Below are positions 45,976 through 55,691 of a stretch of DNA of 64,000 bases, one piece after another; the stretch's first letter is position 1; each line of letters begins with the position of its first letter. Under the pieces are notes generated by a model that worked only from the letters and a program-made list of their open reading frames with translations, did no database searches and was not told the DNA's origin. This DNA comes from Enterococcus sp. PF1-24 (lineage in GTDB: Bacteria > Bacillota > Bacilli > Lactobacillales > Enterococcaceae). The position numbers were made by a program, and so were the translations under genes. The stretch lies in assembly GCF_029893325.1 (NCBI RefSeq), contig NZ_JARXWL010000003.1, forward strand, positions 62,001 through 126,000. The letters run 5' to 3'.

Positions 45976-47505
45976 ATGTCTGACAAGGCGGTTAAAAAGA
46001 AAAAAATGAAAGGGCTTAATTCATTTGTGGTAATGTTTGTCGTAATGGCTTTTATCACTTTTCTTACTTGGATTATTCCTGGAGGTCAATACCAGCTTGA
46101 TGAAGCTGGTAATGCAATTGCTGGAACATACTCTAGTTTACCGGCAACTAAGCAAGGATTGTGGGATATCATCGTTGCCCCTATCATTGGAATGGTTGGA
46201 AATAGTGCTGTCAGTGGAGCAGTTGCGATTTCGCTCTATGTAATGCTTTTTGGGAGTTTTTTAGAGATGATGGAAGAAACGGGTGTAATTGGCTTAGTGC
46301 TAAAATCAGTGTCCAAACGTTTTGAAAAACATCCGTATATTCTTATTACAGTGCTCACATTTATCATGGCTTTTCTCGGAACAACTCAGGGTTCATATGA
46401 GGAAGGGTACGTGTATGTTTCGCTGTTTCTACCGATTTTCTTAGCGTTAGGAATGGATTCTATTACAGTCTTGATGATTTCGATTTTTGGAACACAGATA
46501 GGGTGTGCATCATCAGTGATCAATCCATTTTCTACAGGAATTGCTTCAGATATCGCTGGTATCTCCTTTGGAGATGGAATTATTGCTCGATTATTAATAT
46601 TCTTTGTTTTGACGGGAGCAGTGTCATTCTTGATTTGCTTATATGCTAAAAGTGTAAAAGCAAATCCTGAAAGGTCTATTCAATTTTTCCGTAGAACGGA
46701 GGATTTGAAAGAATTTGGTAGCACCTCAAATGAAGAAGATGGAAAAGACACGAACAAGGCTATGACTGGTAGAGAAAGAGGACTAGTTTTAGTGTTTGTA
46801 ATGACTTTTGTGATAATGGTCTTGGCTCTATTTCCGTGGACATCTATTAATGAAAATTTCACTATTTTTCAAACGATTGCCAATTGGATCAATACGACGC
46901 CAATTATCAACATGGTTATCGGTAGCGACGTTGTTGCATTTGGAGATTGGTACTTTATTGAATTATGTGGATTAATGCTTGTAATGAGTATACTAGCAGG
47001 GAAAATTGCTGGGTTATCTATAGATAAAATTATCAATGTAATAATGAAAGGTGCTGGAGCGTTGATTTCAACGGCATTGATGGTTCCGATGGCCCGTGGT
47101 ATTCAGGTTCTAATGACTCAAGGAAATATCACTGCAACAATTTTGAATGCAACGGAGACGAGTATCGGATCCTTGCCAAGTATCATATTTGTCATTCTTG
47201 CATTTGTTATTTATTTAGTTTTTGCCTGTTTCTTGCCAAGTTCAACGGGTTTAGCAGGTGCAACAATTGCTGTAATGGTACCGTTAGGTAGCTTTGTTGG
47301 AATAGCACCTTACATTATGATCATTATTTACAATTTTGCTTTAGGAATTGCTAAAATGTTTACCCCTACATCAATAATCGTTATGACATGTACGCAATAT
47401 GCAAAAGTAGATTATCTTTCGTGGGTTAAGGCAATTTGGAAGCAACTAGTCTCAGTTTTTGTTTTATGTTTGGCTGTTATTCTATTATTGACAATGATTT
47501 CCTAA
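45976..47505 (+). CDS. YfcC-family basic amino-acid/amine carrier
   Basis: A 509-residue membrane protein with about 12 segments. FLTWIIPGGQY near the N-terminus and TQGSYEEGYVYVSLFLPI are typical of the YfcC/ArcD2-like carriers often found in arginine-deiminase clusters. GGGAG precedes the ATG. It is first in a set with carbamoyltransferase, deiminase and carbamate kinase, so it probably exchanges the guanidino substrate for its amine product. Exact substrate unknown. Confidence 0.8.
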   Translation: MSDKAVKKKKMKGLNSFVVMFVVMAFITFLTWIIPGGQYQLDEAGNAIAGTYSSLPATKQGLWDIIVAPIIGMVGNSAVSGAVAISLYVMLFGSFLEMMEETGVIGLVLKSVSKRFEKHPYILITVLTFIMAFLGTTQGSYEEGYVYVSLFLPIFLALGMDSITVLMISIFGTQIGCASSVINPFSTGIASDIAGISFGDGIIARLLIFFVLTGAVSFLICLYAKSVKANPERSIQFFRRTEDLKEFGSTSNEEDGKDTNKAMTGRERGLVLVFVMTFVIMVLALFPWTSINENFTIFQTIANWINTTPIINMVIGSDVVAFGDWYFIELCGLMLVMSILAGKIAGLSIDKIINVIMKGAGALISTALMVPMARGIQVLMTQGNITATILNATETSIGSLPSIIFVILAFVIYLVFACFLPSSTGLAGATIAVMVPLGSFVGIAPYIMIIIYNFALGIAKMFTPTSIIVMTCTQYAKVDYLSWVKAIWKQLVSVFVLCLAVILLLTMIS

Positions 47506-47661
47506 AGTTATAATGCTTATTACTTTTAGAAGTTAGATGGGAATATACAACTAGCATGTATTATTCTGAAAGCCTTTTATTTCGGGCGGTATATAAAGCT
47601 ATCTGGAATTCCAAGACTAGGTAGCTTAATTATATAAAAATTAAGTAAGGGAGAACTGGAC

Positions 47662-48774
47662 ATGACATTATCAATTAAAGGAAGAAATTTTTTAGCTTTA
47701 GAAGACTTTAGCCCAGAGGAAATTCGCTATCTCTTGGATTTAGCACTTGAATTGAAAGCTGAAAAGAAAACAGGGAAAAACCAACAAGATTTTATCGGGA
47801 AAAATTTATTGATGCTTTTTGAGATGAACTCTACGAGAACACGTTGTGCCTTTGAAACATCTGGTTGTGACCTTGGTATGGGGACGACATTTTTATCAAA
47901 CTCACACTTTGGAGATACTGAGACAGTTAAAGATTCTATGCGGGTTTTCAGTAGCATGTATGATACGATTGGCTATCGCGGTGCTAAACATAATACCTTA
48001 CTTGAGATGACTAAGCATAGTTCAATTCCGATTATTAATGGTTACACAGATCATCAACATCCGACTCAGATGTTAGCTGATGCAATGACATTAGACGAAG
48101 TTTGGGGGAGAGAAGGATATAAAGGGAAAACGCTGTGTTTTATTGGGCGTGGCGGAGCAGTTAACTCGTTTTCGTATGGTGTCATTTGTGCAATGCTTGG
48201 AATGAATTTTACGTATGTCACATCTTATATGGGGCTAGATGAAGCTTTAGATGGCTTAACTCAGGCGCAACGTGATTTGTTCCATCAGTTTGTTCCAGAA
48301 GGGGAAGTATCGCCAAATTGGAATACAAAAATGGATCCTAGAAAACGCAAAATTGTTGAGGACTTATTTGCGAAATATAGTCCGGAATGTAAATTTATTG
48401 AAACAGATGATATCAGCGCGGTAAAAGGAGTTGATATCATTACTACGGAAAACTGGGGATTCTTTACTGATCCGGTTGAAACTTGGCTTCCAGGAATTGT
48501 TCGGTTCCGCCCATATCAAGTAAATCGGGAACTTTTAGAAATGACTGAAAATCCAGAGTGTATTGTTTTGCATATGCTACCGGCAACACACAATATGGAT
48601 CACGCTTCGGGACAAAGATTGTTAACTGCTGTAGATGATCCAGCTCTTCAGGACTTTTTACGAAAAGGTATGGAAGTTACGGATGAAATTTTTGAGAAGA
48701 ATGCTCAGCACATATTTAGAGAAGCTGAAAACAGAATGCATACGATAAAAGCAGTTATTAAAGCTATAGTGTAG
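47662..48774 (+). CDS. Divergent ornithine-carbamoyltransferase-like enzyme
   Basis: A 370-residue enzyme expected to phosphorolyse a ureido compound into an amine and carbamoyl phosphate. The carbamoyl-phosphate site is intact: STRTR (57-61) and HPTQ (133-136). The ornithine-side motifs are changed: HCLP becomes HMLP (304-307), and the SMG loop is replaced by TTENWGF (261-267). About 30 residues near 200-235 are longer than in standard OTC. The C-terminus (GMEVTDEIFE, AENRMHTIKAV) is OTC-like, unlike putrescine carbamoyltransferase. A different amine acceptor is therefore likely. Confidence 0.85.
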   Translation: MTLSIKGRNFLALEDFSPEEIRYLLDLALELKAEKKTGKNQQDFIGKNLLMLFEMNSTRTRCAFETSGCDLGMGTTFLSNSHFGDTETVKDSMRVFSSMYDTIGYRGAKHNTLLEMTKHSSIPIINGYTDHQHPTQMLADAMTLDEVWGREGYKGKTLCFIGRGGAVNSFSYGVICAMLGMNFTYVTSYMGLDEALDGLTQAQRDLFHQFVPEGEVSPNWNTKMDPRKRKIVEDLFAKYSPECKFIETDDISAVKGVDIITTENWGFFTDPVETWLPGIVRFRPYQVNRELLEMTENPECIVLHMLPATHNMDHASGQRLLTAVDDPALQDFLRKGMEVTDEIFEKNAQHIFREAENRMHTIKAVIKAIV

Positions 48775-48850
48775 GAGTATTTGCTTCATTGCTTCTCCTG
48801 TATTAATATATTCAAAATAGCTGGATTCTTAAAAATGAGGGAGGATAAAA

Positions 48851-50122
48851 ATGAGTACTTTAAACTATAAAAATTTGGATTATAAAGACTTTAGATTTCC
48901 AGGAGAGTTTGAGCCTCAGGAAGCTGTAATTATTGGATGGCCCGAAATGGCAGAATGTGTTAAAGGATATAGCTTGCATCAAGCTTTTGCACAATTAATA
49001 AAGATAATTGTTGAAGAAGCTACAGGAATAACTCTTTATGTGAACTGTCCAAAAGAAGAAATGCTTATATCATGTAAGGCTACACTAGAAAAAGAATCCG
49101 TTGATTTGAAGAAAATTGTTTTTACTTCTTATCCTGACGGCAGTAACTGGACTAGAGATTATGGTCCGGATATGATGGTGGATGATCAGGGTAATAAAGT
49201 TTTAGCTAATCCAGAATTCAATATGTATGGTCAAAGTACGATTGATAGTGTCACGTCCCAACTTTGTGCACGTTTCGGTCCCCATCTAGCGCTTGAAATG
49301 GGATATCGGGATTTTGTTAATTCGTCTCTTATTACTGAAGGCGGCGACAAGGAATTCAATGGTAAAGGCGTCTTGATGGCGTTGAGAGATACAGAAGTAA
49401 CTAAACGAAATCCAGAAATGACTACAAAAGAAGTTGAAACTGAAATGAAGAGATTGTTTAATTTGGAACGCATTATCTGGTTAGAAAAAGGTGTTTTTGA
49501 TGATGAGCTGACAACTTCTGGTGTTTTAGATTATGTGGATGGGGTGCCCGTTTATCGCTCATCCTCAGCAAATGGGCACATTGATGAATTTTGCCGGTTT
49601 GTTGGTCACAATACAATTATTCTTGCAGAAGTGACGGAAGAGGAGGCTAGTACGCTTAACTCGCATCGAATTACTAAGGAACGATTGGATGAAGCCTACG
49701 AAGTATTATCTAAAGCGACTGACGTTAACGGTGAACCATTCAAAATTATACGGATGCCAGTACCAGAGCCTTTCTATATTCATACGAAAAAGGGTGATTG
49801 GATCAATGATACCTGGACCTGTCGTTATGGTGAAGGCGGCGATTTTCTTGATGATGGAACACCCATGCCTCATGGAGATATGGTGATGCAACCAGCATTA
49901 AGCTATTGCAACTTCTTAATTTTGAACAATATCGTCATTGCTCAATCATATTGGGAGGAAGGGAAACCAGAGAGTATCAAAAAGCTTGATGCTAAAGCAA
50001 TTGACGTCTTGCAAGAAGCTTTCCCTGATAGAAAAATTATTCCCTTTGTTAGTACAGCATTAAATATTCGTGGTGGTGGGGTGCATTGTGCCACTAAGAA
50101 TGTTCCCAAAGCTAAAAAGTAG
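48851..50122 (+). CDS. Agmatine-deiminase-family guanidino hydrolase, long form
   Basis: A 423-residue enzyme of the peptidyl-arginine/agmatine deiminase superfamily. Visible landmarks are WTRDYGP (100-106), EGGD (163-166), GHIDEF with the catalytic His (242-247) and the nucleophile in GGGVHCAT (Cys413). Agmatine deiminases are about 365 residues; the extra length lies mostly at 165-235. It converts a guanidino group to ureido, releasing ammonia. Third gene of the catabolic set; the substrate may differ from agmatine. Confidence 0.85.
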   Translation: MSTLNYKNLDYKDFRFPGEFEPQEAVIIGWPEMAECVKGYSLHQAFAQLIKIIVEEATGITLYVNCPKEEMLISCKATLEKESVDLKKIVFTSYPDGSNWTRDYGPDMMVDDQGNKVLANPEFNMYGQSTIDSVTSQLCARFGPHLALEMGYRDFVNSSLITEGGDKEFNGKGVLMALRDTEVTKRNPEMTTKEVETEMKRLFNLERIIWLEKGVFDDELTTSGVLDYVDGVPVYRSSSANGHIDEFCRFVGHNTIILAEVTEEEASTLNSHRITKERLDEAYEVLSKATDVNGEPFKIIRMPVPEPFYIHTKKGDWINDTWTCRYGEGGDFLDDGTPMPHGDMVMQPALSYCNFLILNNIVIAQSYWEEGKPESIKKLDAKAIDVLQEAFPDRKIIPFVSTALNIRGGGVHCATKNVPKAKK

Positions 50123-50169
50123 TAGTTTCAGCTTATTACAAAGATAGCATCAGAAGAGGAGGTTTCAAC

Positions 50170-51117
50170 TTGTCGAAATCAAGAATCGTGATTGCCCTTG
50201 GAGGGAATGCACTGCAATCGAAGGATAGTGAAGCAACGGCTGAAGCGCAATTGAAAGTTGTTCGTCAGACGTGTGAGCATATAGCAGAAATAAGCGGTCG
50301 AGGATATGAAATAGCTGTTGTACATGGAAATGGACCCCAAGTAGGGAGGATCATTTTGGCTAGTGAAGCTGCGAAAGATGAAGTGCCGCCAATGCCATTT
50401 GATGTGTGCAGCGCAATGTCCCAAGGATATATTGGTTATCATCTTCAACAAGCATTGAAGTTTGCACTTAATCGAAGAAACCGCAATGTATCTGTTGTGA
50501 CTGTTGCGACTCAAATGATTGTTGAGCCAAATGATCCGGCATTTCAAAACCCAAATAAACCAATTGGACCATTTTATTCTGAAGTTGAGGGCAAGCTTCT
50601 GGAACAAGAAAAAGGATATGTGGTCAGAGAGGATGCTGGCCGAGGCTGGAGAAGAGTGGTCGCTTCACCACTTCCAAGAAAAATCGTTGAAATAGATGCT
50701 GTCAAGACTTTGTGGAATAACACCATTGTTGTTACTTGTGGTGGTGGCGGTATTCCAGTTATCGAAAAATCAGATGGTTCTTTGGAGGGGGTAGCTGCTG
50801 TAATTGATAAGGACTATGCAGCAGAATTGTTGGCAGAACAAATGAGGGCAGATGTTCTGTTGGTATTAACCGAGGTAGAACAGGTTGCAATCAATTTTAA
50901 TACTCCAGATCAAAAGAACTTGGAAAGTATGACTCTAACTGAAGCAACACAGTATGTAGAAGATGGTCATTTTGCAGCTGGTAGCATGCTACCTAAGGTT
51001 CAAGCCGCAATGAAGTTTGTTCGAAGCGATCCTTCAAAAAAGGCGATTATCACTTCTCTAGATAAGGCTCTAGATGCTTTAGACGGACTAACTGGTACAC
51101 ATGTAACATTTGCATAA
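50170..51117 (+). CDS. arcC: Carbamate kinase
   Basis: A 315-residue kinase that makes ATP from carbamoyl phosphate and ADP, the energy-yielding last step of the set. IALGGNALQ, VHGNGPQVGRI, EKGYVVREDAGRGWRRVV and VTCGGGGIPV are characteristic. TTG start after AGAGGAGG. A terminator lies at 51153-51187. Confidence 0.95.
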   Translation: MSKSRIVIALGGNALQSKDSEATAEAQLKVVRQTCEHIAEISGRGYEIAVVHGNGPQVGRIILASEAAKDEVPPMPFDVCSAMSQGYIGYHLQQALKFALNRRNRNVSVVTVATQMIVEPNDPAFQNPNKPIGPFYSEVEGKLLEQEKGYVVREDAGRGWRRVVASPLPRKIVEIDAVKTLWNNTIVVTCGGGGIPVIEKSDGSLEGVAAVIDKDYAAELLAEQMRADVLLVLTEVEQVAINFNTPDQKNLESMTLTEATQYVEDGHFAAGSMLPKVQAAMKFVRSDPSKKAIITSLDKALDALDGLTGTHVTFA

Positions 51118-51152
51118 CCAAGAGAGGTAATAATCACTTTGACTGAAAAGCT

Positions 51153-51187
51153 GCTATATGATTAATTTCATATAGCACTTTTTACTT
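51153..51187 (+). terminator. Terminator of the catabolic gene set
   Basis: GCTATATGA and TCATATAGC form a perfect 9-bp stem, followed by ACTTTTTACTTTT. Confidence 0.65.
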
Positions 51188-51251
51188 TTGTGAAAGGAAT
51201 TAGCTAAAGTGAAGTCAATGAAAGAAGCTAGGTGATTGAAGGAGAATCATA

Positions 51252-52227
51252 TTGGGTAAATACACAGAAGAATTTCTAATACAAGTGGCTTATCTGTATT
51301 ATATAAAAGAAAAAACTCAGAATGAAATATCGAAAGAATTGAAGTTGAACCAAACTACTATAAGTAGGATTTTGCAGGAGGCAAAAGAAAAGGGGATTGT
51401 TAAGTTTTCGATCAAGAATGATACCTACACGGATTTGTTAGGATTACAAAGCTATATTCAAGAGAAATATCAATTAAAAAAAGTGCTTATTGTGAATCAA
51501 AAAATGGATGTTAGCGCTGATGAGAAATTATTTGAAATTGCCCGAAAATTAGTTCAATACTTTTATGAAATAACATATAATGGAAGTGTTGTTGGCGTAG
51601 ATGGAGGTGGTTTGTTAGAAAAAAATAACGAATTTCGAAGTTAGGAATAAGGGCGGGTCTATATTTGTTCCTTTGGTAGGGACCTATAGAAATTTGAATG
51701 GTTCTCCAGATGCCAACATGCTGGCATACGATATTGCCCGAACTTTTATGGGGAAAAGTATTACAATTCCTGCTCATATTTTTCAAGAAACAGTAAAGAT
51801 TAAAGAGTCGGTTGTTCATTCAGCATACTTTCAATCGGTAAACCAACTATGGGCCGATATTGATATTTCTTTAGTTGAAATCGGAGCCAATTTGAATCAA
51901 ATAGTGAAAAAATATAATGATGCTTTAACGACTAAAGATATAGAACAACTTAAGCTTGATAAAGTAGTAACTGAATATTGCGGACTATTTCTGAATAGAA
52001 AAGGAGCTATTTTGGAAAGTGCTCTTTATGATAGGAAAATAGCTATTCAACGGAGTTCAATGAGAAAAATCACTGATGCTATTGGAGTGGTTCAGGGGAA
52101 GAAAGCAGCGTCTTCTGCTTTAAGTGTTTTGAAATCTAGATTAATTAATACGTTGATCACAGATAAGGAGACCGCAGTAGAGATTTTGAAAAGAGATAAG
52201 GATGGTGCTTTTGATTTGAGCAGCTAA
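51252..52227 (+). pseudogene. SorC/DeoR-type transcriptional regulator with one-base frameshift
   Basis: The first part (MGKYTEEFLIQVAYLYYIKE, then TQNEISKELKLNQTTISRIL) is the SorC HTH. The remainder (VGTYRNLNGSPDANMLAYDI and onward) is a sugar-binding-type effector domain in another frame. Removing one A from the A7 run at 51619-51625 restores a continuous protein (LLEKITNFEVRNKGGSIF). It follows arcC and precedes a dehydrogenase gene it may once have controlled. Confidence 0.75.
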
Positions 52228-52294
52228 TGAGTTTCATAAGATAATTGCTATTTTGGAATTGATGAATTTTCAAGAGAAAGGCAGGTGTGAGAAT

Positions 52295-53290
52295 ATGAAA
52301 CGGATTTTATGTTTTGAAGTTAACGAGGAACGTCTAAAGTTTGTCTCAAAATGGTCAGAGGAGAATGGGGTTCAAGTTGATTCTGTACCATATAAACTAA
52401 CTTTGGAGACAGTGAATGAAGTAGAAGGGTACGACGGTATTTCAGTTTCGGAGGCAGGGATATTTGATTCCAGAATATTTTCCAAATTGAAAAGTTACGG
52501 TATAAAACAAGTAGCTCAACGAACAGTAGGATATGAGGGATTCGACATAGAAGCAGCTACACAAAATGGAATCATTATTACGAATGTTTCCAATTATTCA
52601 CCTGAATCAATTGCGGAGTTCACAATTATGCTAGCTCTGCAATTGATCCGAAATTCAAAGCAAATAGAAAAGAATGTTAAAAATCTCGATTTTCGTTGGG
52701 CGCCAAATATTCGAGGTCGATTGATAAGGGATATGAATGTTGCTGTAATTGGGGTTGGGCATATTGGTGAAGAGGTTGCCAAGTTATTCAAAGCTTTAGG
52801 GGCAACAGTATTTGCTTACGCTACCCATAAAAAAAGTTATATGGAAAGTTTTCTTGAATACAAAGAATCCATTGAAGATGCAATAAAGGATGCTGACATT
52901 GTAACTCTCCACATTCCAGGAAAGAAATCAAACTATCACCTGTTTAATGAAAAGTTCTTAAAAAGAATGAAAGAGGGATCTTATCTTATCAATACTGCTC
53001 GTGGTTCACTGATAAACACCATCGATTTACTAAATGCTTTAAATCAAGGACATATAGCCGGAGCAGCGCTGGATGTATATGAATACGAAGAAGTATATAT
53101 TTCAAGAAGTTATCAGGGTAAGAAAATTGAAGATAATGTATTTAAGCAAATGTTAGATCACCCAGCCATTTTGTTTTGTCCCCACTGCGCTTATTACACT
53201 GATGTTTCAATGAAAAATATGGTTTATCATGCATTAGATTCTGTAATGGAAGTTGTTTGTACAGGTGATAGTCCAATGAGAGTGAACTAG
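52295..53290 (+). CDS. D-2-hydroxyacid (D-lactate type) dehydrogenase
   Basis: A 331-residue NAD-dependent dehydrogenase that reduces a 2-keto acid. The start at 52295 follows AGGTGTGAG. NAD motif GVGHIG, catalytic Arg in NTARGSLI, Glu in DVYEYEE and His in CPHCAYYT are present. The overall sequence resembles D-LDH/VanH-type enzymes. It may balance redox for the adjacent catabolic genes or produce D-lactate; the substrate cannot be assigned. Confidence 0.85.
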   Translation: MKRILCFEVNEERLKFVSKWSEENGVQVDSVPYKLTLETVNEVEGYDGISVSEAGIFDSRIFSKLKSYGIKQVAQRTVGYEGFDIEAATQNGIIITNVSNYSPESIAEFTIMLALQLIRNSKQIEKNVKNLDFRWAPNIRGRLIRDMNVAVIGVGHIGEEVAKLFKALGATVFAYATHKKSYMESFLEYKESIEDAIKDADIVTLHIPGKKSNYHLFNEKFLKRMKEGSYLINTARGSLINTIDLLNALNQGHIAGAALDVYEYEEVYISRSYQGKKIEDNVFKQMLDHPAILFCPHCAYYTDVSMKNMVYHALDSVMEVVCTGDSPMRVN

Positions 53291-53383
53291 AGGAATATTG
53301 CAAAATTTTGTCAGATACTTTTATCTGTTCCGAAATAATATCTCGACTGGATTTGGGGAGATGTTCTATTAGTAAAAAAGGTG

Positions 53384-53413
53384 CAAGCCCCCCAACCGGA
53401 GGCTTGTTTTTTA
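53384..53413 (+). terminator. Terminator after the dehydrogenase gene
   Basis: CAAGCC and GGCTTG, with further pairing, followed by T6. The 53414-53574 stretch holds no gene. Confidence 0.65.
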
Positions 53414-53574
53414 ATTGCCTAGAAGGTAAACTCTGAAGCAAATTTTCTCTAACTGGTCTTAGAATTGCGCTGTGATACAAAAAAAGCCAAACGCTGCTCT
53501 GTTTTGCCCATAAAGCATAAATTAATCAGGATCAAAGACTGTAGTCTAGGTGATTTTGTAGAAAAAGCGATCGA

Positions 53575-54135
53575 TTACCCGATTTTGAAACTTTTGAAGG
53601 TTTCTCCGATTTCTTCTTCTCGGATCCCAATGTAACGTTTGGTGATCTGCTGCGAAGCATGATTAAATACTTCCATCAGTGTTGCAATATCTCGTGTGTT
53701 CCGATAGTAATGATAGCCAAAGGTCTTGCGGACAGAGTGAGTCCCAATATCATTGCGACCAAGTTGATCAGCTACTCGCTGATACAGCTGGTAGACGGTA
53801 TTGACTTTAATATGTTGATTTTCTCCTTGGCGGCTTGGAAATAACCAGTCGTCTTGATTTTTTCCTTCTATATAAATAGAGATTTCCTCCTGCAGGTTAG
53901 CCAAGTAAAGCGTACGAGTTTTGCCAGTCTTTTTTTCGCGGATTTTTGGATTGATGGAGTGAGAAATATCTTTGACTTTTAATGTGACCAGGTCAGACAT
54001 TCTTAAGCCAGTGTTGATGCCTAACCGAAAAAGAAAAGTATCCCGATCGGGATTGTGTGATCGACGTAAGCAAAACAAAAAATCTTGAATTTCTTCTTGT
54101 GATCTGAGCGGTTCGACATTCTCTCTTTTGCTCAT
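53575..54135 (-). CDS. Small tyrosine recombinase
   Basis: A 186-residue integrase-like protein holding essentially only the catalytic domain; start at 54135 after AGGAGG. TGLRMSDLVTLKV carries the first Arg, HSVRKTFGYHYY the His-x-x-Arg pair, FNHASQQITKRYIG the last His and Tyr. Such short recombinases are frequent on enterococcal plasmids and elements. It lies between two cargo blocks and may mark an independent insertion. Confidence 0.85.
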   Translation of the reverse strand: MSKRENVEPLRSQEEIQDFLFCLRRSHNPDRDTFLFRLGINTGLRMSDLVTLKVKDISHSINPKIREKKTGKTRTLYLANLQEEISIYIEGKNQDDWLFPSRQGENQHIKVNTVYQLYQRVADQLGRNDIGTHSVRKTFGYHYYRNTRDIATLMEVFNHASQQITKRYIGIREEEIGETFKSFKIG

Positions 54136-54387
54136 TTTTACCTCCTGAAAAACCGGTTTTGAGTACATGATTACATGTCCATTTTAGCATAACTAGGTAC
54201 TCATGAGTTGGTTAGAATTTTAGCCTTGATAAATCAACATTTCCAGTACACTGTTTTATTTAAAACTGTGTACTGAATAATTGGAAAAGGGATCAGAGTT
54301 ATTTTCAATATGAGTTTATGTACGTGTCAATAACTGTAGATGATATAATGAAGAATAAGTAGCGTTTGAGAAAGAGAGGAGCCTTTT

Positions 54388-55115
54388 GTGACACATGCAT
54401 TAGTCGTTTCCAATGTATCAAAAAAATATAATATGGTAGGGAGTTCTATTCAGGTCTTGTCCAATGTTAGTTTTTCAATTTCGCAAGGAGAATTTACAGG
54501 GATCATGGGATCTTCAGGCAGTGGAAAATCTACATTACTGGATATTATTGGGACGATCGACCAATCTACGGGAGGCTATGTCTTAATTGGCGATCAAAGA
54601 CTGGATCAGTTATCTGAAAATCAGTTGTCCGAATTCAGAAGGGATAAATTAGGTTTTATTTTCCAAAATTATAATTTGCTAGATGCTCTAACCTTAAGGG
54701 AAAACATTGCTCTCGCATTAGTGATTCAAAATAAACCTAAGCAAAAGGTTGATTAATTGATTTATTCGATTTCTGATCGATTGGATATTACTAATATACT
54801 GGATAAATTTCCTTATGAAGTTTCTGGAGGTCAACGTCAGCGCTGTACTTGTGCCAGAGCTTTAGTTGCAGGAGCCCAGTTGATTCTAGCTGATGAACCG
54901 ACTGGTGCATTAGATTCGATATCTGCACATACTTTGATGGAGACTTTCAATGAAATGAATCGAACTTTGAAAGCAACTATTTTGGTTGTTACACATGATC
55001 CATTTGCTGCTTGTTTTTGCAATCGAATTCTCTTTATGAAAGATGGGAATATTGTTTCCGAACTGCAACGAAATGATAAGACGAAAGATGAATTTCTTTT
55101 GGATATCTTGTTCCT
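54388..55115 (+). pseudogene. ABC transporter ATPase (BceA/MacB type) with in-frame stop
   Basis: GTG start after GAGGAG. Walker A GSSGSGKST, Q-loop IFQNYNLLDALT, signature VSGGQRQRCTCARAL, Walker B LILADEPTGALD and VVTHDP are all readable in one frame. TAA at 54754-54756 interrupts it (KVD-stop-LIYS). The expected C-terminus is lost near 55115, and the permease gene is missing. Bacitracin-type resistance transporters have such ATPases. Now defunct. Confidence 0.8.
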
Positions 55116-55137
55116 TAAAGAACTTATAAAAGATAGT

Positions 55138-55178
55138 GCGTCTGAAAGACTGATTTATCAGTGCTTCAGATGCTTTTC
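55138..55178. terminator. Long hairpin beside the IS91-like fragment
   Basis: GCGTCTGAAAGACTGAT pairs with ATCAGTGCTTCAGATGC at 14 of 17 positions, followed by TTTTCATTTT. It could be a terminator or the subterminal hairpin of the IS91-like element. Confidence 0.5.
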
Positions 55179-55208
55179 ATTTTGTTTGAAACTCGGTAAA
55201 ATGGAAGC

Positions 55209-55505
55209 ATGAAAACGAATGTTCTTCAAGCTATCTTTTTTGATGAATACCACAATTGGGATAAGTTCAAGGAAAAGTATAATCGAAAAATTCGGCCAAT
55301 TGTCAAAACTGAAGTGAACAAATTTCGTGATTGTGGAGATATCAGAAAATGCTATTGTTTATTCGTTTGCGAGGGATGCCATCAAGTCAAATTTGTACCG
55401 CTGAGATGTAAAGGCAAGTTCTGTCCGACTTGTGCAACCGGCGAAAACCAAAGGTGGGCGAAAGTAGTGGCGAATGATTTCAATAAACAGCTAGTACTAC
55501 ATAAA
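55209..55505 (+). pseudogene. IS91-family transposase, N-terminal zinc-binding fragment
   Basis: About 95 residues match the start of IS91-like transposases: YHNWDKFKEKYNRKI, then a zinc finger with CEGCHQVKFVPLRCKGKFCP and CATGENQRWAKVVAND. The HUH nuclease domain is missing. The end runs into a short hairpin (CTCAGGAGA ... TCTCCTGAG, near 55515-55537). Confidence 0.75.
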
Positions 55506-55691
55506 AAGGTCTCAGGAGAAGTTACTCTCCTGAGGTTTTCTTAAGAGAGACTAGGGTTTATTTTTTTGTATTTCTCAGAAATATTTGCACTGTGACAAAG
55601 GCCTTTTGCTGCTGTGACAAAATTAGGTTTGAAAACAAGAACAGTTCCTTCACGATTCTCGCTATAATGAAGATGTCAGGAGGGAAAGAAA

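Noticed and set aside
48851-50122. Calling this gene simply agmatine deiminase (aguA).
   Set aside because: Family motifs fit, but length and the partner carbamoyltransferase differ from agmatine systems, so only the family is given.
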